From positions 61,482,812 through 61,546,811 of the forward strand of contig OZ024870.1 of NCBI GenBank assembly GCA_964017185.1: 64,000 nt of DNA, written 5' to 3'. The stretch comes from Rugalucina vietnamica. Its lineage: Eukaryota > Mollusca > Bivalvia > Lucinida > Lucinidae. A model generated the notes under the pieces. That model did no database searches, had not been told where the DNA came from, and saw only the letters and a list, made by a program, of their open reading frames with translations. A program made the translations under genes and the position numbers. Positions 59,201 to 64,000 of this stretch are shown here, in pieces; positions within the stretch are counted from its first letter, which is position 1, and the number at the start of each line of letters is the position of its first letter.

Positions 59201-60367
59201 CGAGTAGATTATTAAGGTTGATTTAGATAGATGTATTGCTTTAGAATTGAATTGTACCATAGTGAACAATAATAAAAAAAATATTACCTTCTGGGAATAT
59301 AGGATTTTTAAATCCTAAATCAACAATAATATTGTTTTTCATCAACATCATCATCACAACTGTTGTTCTCTTTGTTTCTAACATTATATAAATTTACAAC
59401 TTGGTGAAGAAAATGTATTTGGTTATTCGTTTGTTGTTGAACCACATCATTCTGAACTGATGCACAGAATGTGAAGTTGTAGAAGCTGTATCATTTTTGA
59501 TATACAAAGTAATGATAATGTAATGAGAAGTAATGGTGGCATTACAGGCATTTTTTCAATTGTAATTCATTAAATTACCATTACTTGTAATGATAAAATC
59601 CTTCATTACACATTACTTTTCATTACTTTGAAATTTGTAATGCATTACAATGCATTACCATTACACATTACCATTACCCCATCTCTGGCTATCACTACTG
59701 AATCCTTACAGGCACATAGTCTGTCAGGAGTCAGTCTTAAAAAATTAATTTTTGATACCTGATTGTTTCAAAATGAACCATTGGATATTTCAATGTGACG
59801 GCTGACTTATCTGACAACTTGCCAACCAATCAATTTTTAAGGCCCTTAAGCTCAAGATATTTTCTTTCAACATCATCTGAAGTGCAGTTTAGTAGGGTGT
59901 AGCTTATTCATTACATATTCATGACTTGCATGTATAAAACATTCTTGTTGGTCTGGACTGCTTCTTGACGGTATGAATGAAATAAGCTATCACAGTTAAT
60001 CGTACATATCAGGTTAAAGACTGATTCCAAGTCCTATTTTTGAATCTCTGAAGTTTCTCATACACATAAAATGCTGTTTAAACAAAATATGAAGAAGAAA
60101 TTAACATAAATCTGCTTCTTGTCGGGTCTTGACAGTTCTCGTCACCAGGTCTTCTTGTTGGGTTTCAGTGAGACCCCACCCCCATCAGTATCAGGGGACA
60201 GGTAGCAACCACGACTATGGTCTGACATTACATAAAAGTAGCAATGTGTAAAATGAATCAAAGTTACAATTTTTCTTTAGTTCATCCAAGAAAGTTTCAT
60301 CTACGTAATGATCTGGAACCCCTTGATTTTCATACAAGATTTTTCTCCATTTCGGTTTAGCCGCCAT
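47187..60367 (-). CDS. PIGC: PIGC homolog, GPI-GlcNAc transferase subunit C, 7 exons
   Basis: Exons 60268-60367, 56323-56392, 54475-54626, 53114-53282, 52653-52800, 49642-49808, 47187-47229. All GT-AG, phases join, 849 nt, 282 codons plus stop (human PIGC 297). Matches run along the whole protein: [146 protein letters not shown] is a polytopic ER membrane protein of the complex (PIGA, PIGC, PIGH, PIGP, PIGQ, PIGY, DPM2) that moves GlcNAc from UDP-GlcNAc to phosphatidylinositol, the first step of GPI-anchor making. The start chosen (60367) has AAT before ATGG; an in-frame ATG at 60400 would add 11 residues. Confidence 0.95.
47264..47542 (+). mobile_element. Palindromic MITE family, copy M (near PIGC exon 7)
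   Basis: Diverged, with a partly duplicated centre (CAGCTGTGCAGTAACTTGTG and CAGCTATGCAGTAACTTCAC). Right end CTCATGACATGGCTC. Its left edge is about 34 bp upstream of the exon 7 acceptor. Confidence 0.7.
47701..49302 (+). mobile_element. Composite tandem element, family F3 (PIGC intron 6)
   Basis: Begins ACTAGAAATTGGCTGC and GTATACCCCCCGCAAAA; ends CTTCGTTTTGCGGGGGGTAT then AAC, with the left arm AGTATACCCCCC at 49264. Six or seven monomers of about 191 bp (one of 178) share GAAAGCCCTAGGAGGAGTTG, ATGCACTACCAACCATTATT and CTTCATGCACATCTTCAATA. An ACGGAATGACGGAATTACGG run precedes the 3' hairpin. Confidence 0.78.
49642..49808 (-). CDS. PIGC: PIGC exon 6
   Basis: 167 nt, [20 protein letters not shown].. 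[12 protein letters not shown]; two helices. Donor AAAAA|GTAAGT; reading through would stop at once. Only 11 intron bases lie between its acceptor and the F5 copy b repeat. Confidence 0.92.
49820..51886 (+). mobile_element. Composite tandem element, family F5, copy b (PIGC intron 5)
   Basis: Same 5' end as copy a (ACCAGAGGACCAATGGTCCT) and same 3' end (GCTCACCTTGTGAGCCTAAC, GGCTCAGGTGAGC). Four or five monomers of about 430-460 bp with internal deletions, then (GGAC)n at 51797-51830. It fills most of PIGC intron 5. Confidence 0.78.
51910..51985 (-). mobile_element. Remnant of a palindromic MITE
   Basis: CTGCATATGCCAAAATGAAT, CAGATCAGCTACA and AGGCTTTCTCATT recall the family, but the hairpin is lost. 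It abuts copy N. Confidence 0.4.
51994..52239 (-). mobile_element. Palindromic MITE family, copy N (PIGC intron 5)
   Basis: GAGCTGCATCATGAGAAAAC at the left, CAGGTCACGGCTC at the right. Hairpin arms AGATCAGCTGTG and ACAGCTGATC with an extra GTGCAGTAA in the loop. Confidence 0.78.
52653..52800 (-). CDS. PIGC: PIGC exon 5
   Basis: 148 nt, [20 protein letters not shown].. [17 protein letters not shown]. The acceptor is the first of two AGs (GACTTTCAG|GGTTTCAG); only this one keeps the frame. Confidence 0.93.
53114..53282 (-). CDS. PIGC: PIGC exon 4
   Basis: 169 nt, [20 protein letters not shown].. [11 protein letters not shown].. HDYGADAE; human [24 protein letters not shown]. Donor AAT|GTAAGC. 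The most conserved exon. Confidence 0.95.
54220..54453 (-). mobile_element. Palindromic MITE family, copy O (reference copy)
   Basis: Exactly 234 bp, with 27-bp perfect inverted ends (GAGCCGCCTCGTGGGAAAAC CAACAAT) and ATTT at 54216-54219 and 54454-54457. Inside is an asymmetric hairpin at about 54255-54320 (GCGAAAACAAAG .. CTTTGTTTTCGC around AGCTTCGCGGT / ACCGCAAAGCT). No coding capacity. It lies 21 bp past the donor of PIGC exon 3. Confidence 0.93.
54475..54626 (-). CDS. PIGC: PIGC exon 3
   Basis: 152 nt, [20 protein letters not shown].. [16 protein letters not shown]; two membrane helices. Donor CAT|GTAACT; a palindromic MITE (copy O) starts 21 bp after it. Confidence 0.92.
54722..55030 (-). 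other. Open frame of unknown meaning in PIGC intron 2
   Basis: 102 codons, ATG to stop, GC-richer than the intron around it, with phrases such as [15 protein letters not shown] and [10 protein letters not shown] and several Cys. No family recognised. The opposite strand is also open over much of it. Could be a retroposed fragment or chance. Confidence 0.25.
55060..56322. other. PIGC intron 2, right part, no feature seen
   Basis: AT-rich intron sequence without recognisable repeats or exons. Confidence 0.4.
56323..56392 (-). CDS. PIGC: PIGC exon 2
   Basis: 70 nt, [20 protein letters not shown] then LC; human [21 protein letters not shown]. Acceptor TTTTTACAG, donor CAG|GTAAGC. Confidence 0.92.
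56570..56897 (-). repeat. tRNA-derived SINE, family A, complete copy (PIGC intron 1)
   Basis: Minus strand: head GCCAGGTAGCCGAGTGGTCA (A box) and CCCGGGTTCGATCCCCGCC (B box), a body with CCGTCCTTCGGATCGGGAC, then GGCGAGGCGGTTCTAACGTG, ACCCACAATCTATGTTTTGA and a tail CTGTATATTGCATGGGCATG. The 3' half recurs at 45245-45425 and 14345-14590. Confidence 0.75.
57089..59687. mobile_element. hAT-like element with 8-bp duplication and TAATGG/CATTAC arms
   Basis: Ends CAGAGATGGGGTCAATTAC and ATTACCCCATCTCTG. Exact 8-bp duplication GCTATCAC at 57081-57088 and 59688-59695. Both ends carry 100-180 bp of TTACCATTACA-type words. No transposase frame in 2.6 kb. Contains foldback FB4. In PIGC intron 1. Confidence 0.85.
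57824..59080. mobile_element. Foldback element FB4 with GGCCCATGACAAACTC arms
   Basis: Left arm (57834-57950) has seven or so CTCGGCCCATGACAAA units; right arm (58983-59066) has the inverse TTTGTCATGGGCCGAG. Exact 9-bp duplication ATTCATGAG at 57815-57823 and 59081-59089. Nested in the hAT-like element at 57089-59687. Interior AT-rich, no gene. Confidence 0.85.
60268..60367 (-). CDS. PIGC: PIGC exon 1 (start codon)
   Basis: 33 codons plus one base: [20 protein letters not shown] to FLDELKKN; human [29 protein letters not shown]. Donor ATT|GTAACT. Cytosolic N-terminus. Confidence 0.93.
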
Positions 60368-60599
60368 ATTTTGATCACGTGTCTTTTTTAGACTGAGCAT
60401 GGAAGATTCAGAATTTATGCTACAGGGTCATTTCACTCCAATGCCAATTAAGGGCGTCGTCTGTTATGGCCTTGAGCAAGTCACATTTCCACAGCTCAGT
60501 GTGTACACTCTACCAAAGTTCTAAGCAGTCACTTAGAAAATAATTAATAACGAGAAAATTAAAGATTAAATATTTCCATTATCACACACATTTGTATAT
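60368..60599. other. PIGC 5' flank
   Basis: Should hold the PIGC promoter and 5' UTR (minus strand). No core promoter motif stands out. Confidence 0.35.
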
Positions 60600-60771
60600 A
60601 AGCCGCTGCTTTAGAAAACCAAAATTTGTGGTTATTCCTACATAAATCGACCTTTCACAGAAAAATGCTAGAAGCTTAAAATTTCGGATACATTTAAGAA
60701 GAGAGCTTGTACTATGTATCTGCGCCTTTGTTTTCACATATTCAGATTGTTGGCTTTTTAATACGGCTGTT
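60600..60771 (+). mobile_element. Palindromic MITE family, copy P (hairpin deleted)
   Basis: AGCCGCTGCTTTAGAAAACC, GCTAGAAGCTTAAAATTTCG, GCGCCTTTGTTTTCACATAT and AGATTGTTGGCTTTTTAA are in family order, but the central hairpin arm is missing. Confidence 0.65.
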
Positions 60772-60837
60772 CTGCATATTATAATATTATTTGCCATTCA
60801 ACAAACGCCCCAGAAATAGCCACCCAGATAGCATGGC

Positions 60838-61265
60838 AACGTTGGCCCAACATTTGCATTGAAGCGCATCGTTGGTAAATGGTTAGCCGTTGGCAGTGTA
60901 ACGTTGGGCCTACGTTGAGCCTATGTTGGCCCATTTTTTGACACAAAATCTCTTTTTTATTATTTTGACAGTCAAATAATACTTAGCTGGCATAGTAATG
61001 GGTAAACGTTATCCATTTCTTGAAAAAAAAATAAAACTTTAATTTTTAATTATTGCTACGTTGGCCCAACAATGGCCAAACCACATAGGTTTCCTCAAAT
61101 GTACGTACATGTGTATCACGTTGGCCCAACGTTGGCCCAACATCGTGGTTTTCTCAAATGTACATACATGTGTATAATGTTGGCTCAACGTTGGCCCAAA
61201 ATCGTAAGATCCCTAAGATGTACATACATGAGTATAATGTTGGCCCAACGTTGGGCCAACGTAAG
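60838..61265. repeat. Tandem repeat of self-complementary GTTGGCCCAAC
   Basis: ACGTTGGCCCAACGTTGGCC and variants occur about ten times; from 61050 the unit is about 65 bp with TCAAATGTACATACATGTGT between. Each word is its own reverse complement, so the block can fold at many points. Confidence 0.8.
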
Positions 61266-61649
61266 CACATCAAAACTGAAAACGTGACAATCCAAACACT
61301 TTAAAGGTTAAAATTATAGCAAAGCCCTTACATTATCTGATCAGGCCATAGAGGATCATAGAGGCGTAAGAAATAGGTTGACCAGGACATTCGATTCCGG
61401 TCTAAAGCATTCCCGAATTTGACCAATCTTTCTTGTGTTTCTAGATTACTATTTTCTGTGCTACATCTAGTTGAGAGAGGATTGTCATGATGCTGGAGAT
61501 CTGCACATGGAGGTATCATTATAGCTTCATGATCTGCATGACTGAAACTTTCCCGTTAAGGTTTTTTTCTGCATATATGTACCGAAGCCGTTTACTGGGC
61601 GGCTTACCTCAAAGCAACAGTCCATTGACATGTGCTGTACAAAAGAAAA

Positions 61650-61790
61650 CATGCATTTCGCTCATGCAAAAACAAAGATACGGAACAGCTGCACAGTCAA
61701 CCCACAGCTGATCAGTGCCTTTCTTATCGCTGTCTAAATGTTGAACCCATCTCATCCTAAATCTGAAATTTGTACTGTCCTGTTTCTTAC
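61650..61790 (-). mobile_element. Palindromic MITE family, copy Q (diverged)
   Basis: CGCTCATGCAAAAACAAAGA, AGCTGCACAGTCAACCCACA, GCTGATCAGTGCC and TAAATCTGAAATTTGTACTG keep the order of the family. Confidence 0.55.
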
Positions 61791-61845
61791 CATGTGATGA
61801 AATTCGCAAAAGACAATTTTTTTACGACATCACCTTTATAATAAA

Positions 61846-62047
61846 TGGGCCGCCATATCAGAAAACCAACATTGTGCATATGCAAAAAACAAAGACGAAA
61901 ATCAGCTGTGCAGTACATGGAGCGAAAACAATGCCTATTCTTTCTAAATCCAAAAATTTCAAGCTTCTGTCTTCTTCGGCTCTACTGTCTGGTTTGTGTC
62001 AGACCTGGTCAGAGACCCAGATTGTTGGTTTTCTTGGCAAACGCTCA
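61846..62047 (-). mobile_element. Palindromic MITE family, copy R
   Basis: GGGCCGCCATATCAGAAAAC and CATTGTGCATATGC at the left; TTTGTGTCAGACCTGGTCAG and ATTGTTGGTTTTCTTGG at the right; half of the inner hairpin is lost. Confidence 0.65.
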
Positions 62048-62709
62048 GATAGAAAATGACCTGCACTGATTGACTGTGTAGATGCACACGCTGACCTGCA
62101 CACTTACTGTACACAATAGCATGTATAGCTAAAGGTTTTTGTGTAGTAATGTTTAAAAAGTTTAGATTAAATATTCATATAAATTTCTGTTTGCATTGAT
62201 AAAACTTTATTTTTTCTTATTTGTTTAGATTTTTGATGCACATGCTTAGATAAGAAACATACTAGGTATAATTAATTGTTATCATAAAACAGACAGGTCA
62301 CCTACTGCTTTCACAACAAATTAATCTGAAACATGATAACATGGGCAGCAGAATATGTGGCCACAATTATCTATGCATAATTAGCAACAGATACTAATTG
62401 CAGTTTGCAGAGACAAAAGAAGTGTTAGTTTAAACATATTTATTCAAATAAATCACATACATATATAAATCGTACATTTACATGCAATACAAATTAGGAT
62501 TAGAATGGAAGCTTAGAGCTTATTTAATTCTCCTCCTGACACATACGAAGAAATAACAGACATTATGGCGAGCGGTTTAACGTATGTTGTGTTTTCCAAA
62601 AAAGTGTATGTGTATATAATGTGATATGTAAATAAATATTTTGTAATTCTAAGAATTTAACTGAGCATAAAGGTGTAGACGTTTAGGATTAGTCTAATAA
62701 TTCAGTGTT
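62048..62709. other. AT-rich sequence, no gene seen
   Basis: Possibly the 3' UTR of the LINE fragment that follows on the minus strand; otherwise nothing recognised. Confidence 0.35.
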
Positions 62710-63235
62710 AAATCATGTTAAATATTTCCGTAAACAGCTTATGAATAAATTATAACAAAGTAAATCAAAGTGCCTACGTATGTCTAGGTATGTATAGAGA
62801 ACTAGTAAGTAACAGAAGAAAGTCAAGACAAAATAAAGATGGATAGTAAAAAGAATTGCCATGAGTGGGTCCGTTGGGATGATTTGGGTTTTACATACTG
62901 GTAATTGCATTGCAGCATTAAAATCGTTTACTTTCTTTAATGTAATTGTGAACAGCTTCAAAAATCGCAATATTTGCATTGTAAGGTAGTATGTTACTTC
63001 CATATAGTATGACATGTAAAGAAACCTGAGTGTACCTGGAGATGATGTTGATAAGATCAGTGCGCTGGTTCCGGTAAAGGTGACATGATAGAAAGTAATG
63101 TTCCGTGTTTTCAACTTCTCCACATCGACATAACGGCGAGTCAGTGATGTGACTGGTACATAAGTCGTGATTAAGCGAACTACATCTCGTCCTGAGACGA
63201 GTGTGCAAGATTTGGAGCTTTCTAGAAAAAGAAGT
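62710..63235 (-). pseudogene. LINE ORF2 3'-terminal fragment
   Basis: The minus frame at 62918-63208 reads RLRTRCSSLNHDLCTSHITD then SPLCRCGEVENTEHYFLSCH, the C-terminal cysteine motif (C-x-C...H...C) that closes many molluscan and arthropod non-LTR polymerases. No reverse-transcriptase core is present, as expected for a 5'-truncated copy. Not the same family as the LINE in ODR4 intron 1, which ends in SFFPQTIRDWN. Confidence 0.7.
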
Positions 63236-64000
63236 GTTGCAGAAGAAAGAAATGGTAAATGATGTTCTCTCTCTATTTTATTCTAAGTGTTCTTTTTTTC
63301 TGGTAATGTTCGTTTTTGTTGTTCCAAAAGCATGTTTTGTTATTATTATATGAAAATTACATAAATATGCGATTTAAAAAAAAAAATAATTAAATTATGC
63401 ATTTTATTAATTGTTTTATTTCCAGATTTGCATAAATTGTGTTGTGATTTTACCGCATCCAGAACCAGATCAGCATGTACGCATTCTAACAAAGAAATGG
63501 AAGCGTCTAACGGAGGAACAGATCGGTCTCCACAATCGAACAGTTAAACAAAGGAATGGATCCCTCTGCACATCTACGAAGTCTATCAACGAAGAATCAG
63601 CCTGCACAGTCTATACAAGAAAAAGACAGTTATGCAAAATCACTAGACCAGCGAATGAACAGACGAGTCTGCGCGTTTGTGTAAGCCCACCCACACAGAC
63701 TTACTAGGAAACAGATCTGGCTTAAAACGCTCATGTCGTTTTTAAAACAAACAGATCGGCATGTACCGCAGTCACCGCACAATCAGAAAAAGAACAGAAT
63801 AGCCGTAACAATGATGACGGCTACAAAGGACAACATCGGATACATCCGCACAGCCTAACAAAGGAACTGATCTACTTGCATATCTGTTGTTTTTTTTTTT
63901 CTAATAAAGATACCAAAACATGTGCAGTCTTTTTTGACCATTTCAGTCTTCTTGTCAACAATTAGTGATCATTAGTGCGATGAGGTACAGCAATAAGGTT
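63236..64000. other. Degenerate CAAAGGAA/ACAGATCGG-rich sequence, no gene
   Basis: From about 63460 words such as AACAAAGGAA, CAGATCGG and CCGCACAGTC recur irregularly, suggesting an old tandem repeat. The open frame at 63411-63707 follows it and looks compositional. Confidence 0.35.

Noticed and set aside
63411-63707. 98-codon plus-strand frame
   Set aside because: Follows a degenerate tandem repeat, has no start context or family match.

Overview
The window reads as nuclear DNA of a lophotrochozoan animal, most likely a bivalve mollusc. It is AT-rich, its genes are split by GT-AG introns, and it is packed with short non-autonomous repeats. The bivalve assignment is inference: it rests on arrays of about 150 bp monomers ending in GACGGAC-type microsatellites plus a terminal hairpin (the layout of bivalve 'pearl'/BIV160-type elements) and on the repeat vocabulary in general. 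No bacterial or viral genes were seen.

Three protein genes can be supported well, all on the minus strand. (1) An intronless class A GPCR at 1136-2047. (2) ODR4 (odorant response abnormal 4 / C1orf27 family, an ER factor for GPCR trafficking), 12 exons from 39581 down to 16850; all exon phases join and give 485 codons plus stop. (3) PIGC (a GPI-GlcNAc transferase subunit), 7 exons from 60367 down to 47187; phases join to 282 codons plus stop. A probable first exon of a C2H2 zinc-finger gene lies at 41380-41665 (minus), between PIGC and ODR4.

Layout: 1-332, tail of a tandem-repeat element; 0.3-2.8 kb, GPCR and flanks; 2.8-7.7 kb, palindromic MITEs, a composite tandem element interrupted by a foldback element, and a hAT-like element; 7.7-9.9 kb, mostly unique; 9.9-11.2 kb, a decayed Ty3/Gypsy polymerase interrupted by a CGAGTT-armed foldback; 12.4-13.6 kb, second copy of the composite element; 14-16.5 kb, SINE and MITEs; 16.85-39.6 kb, ODR4. 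Its 13 kb first intron holds a decayed LINE (about 28.2-37.4 kb) that was entered by a hAT-like element, itself carrying a 2.8 kb satellite-like array, and by a foldback element. 37.7-38.4 kb is a CCCTA-like pyrimidine tract; 39.6-47 kb is largely unique AT-rich DNA with the zinc-finger exon; 47.2-60.4 kb is PIGC with repeat-filled introns; 60.8-64 kb holds GTTGGCCCAAC repeats, MITEs and a LINE 3' fragment.

By my hand tally roughly 30 of 64 kb is mobile or tandem repeat DNA. The most interesting patterns are: several composite families sharing one plan (ACTAGAA start, tandem core, microsatellite, 3' hairpin whose left arm recurs near the 5' end); four foldback elements whose arms are built of short GC-rich repeats, three with exact 9-bp target duplications and all four sitting inside other mobile elements; a 234-bp MITE family (18 copies) whose internal hairpin shows paired changes in both arms; and repeats lying 11-34 bp from splice sites of PIGC and ODR4.
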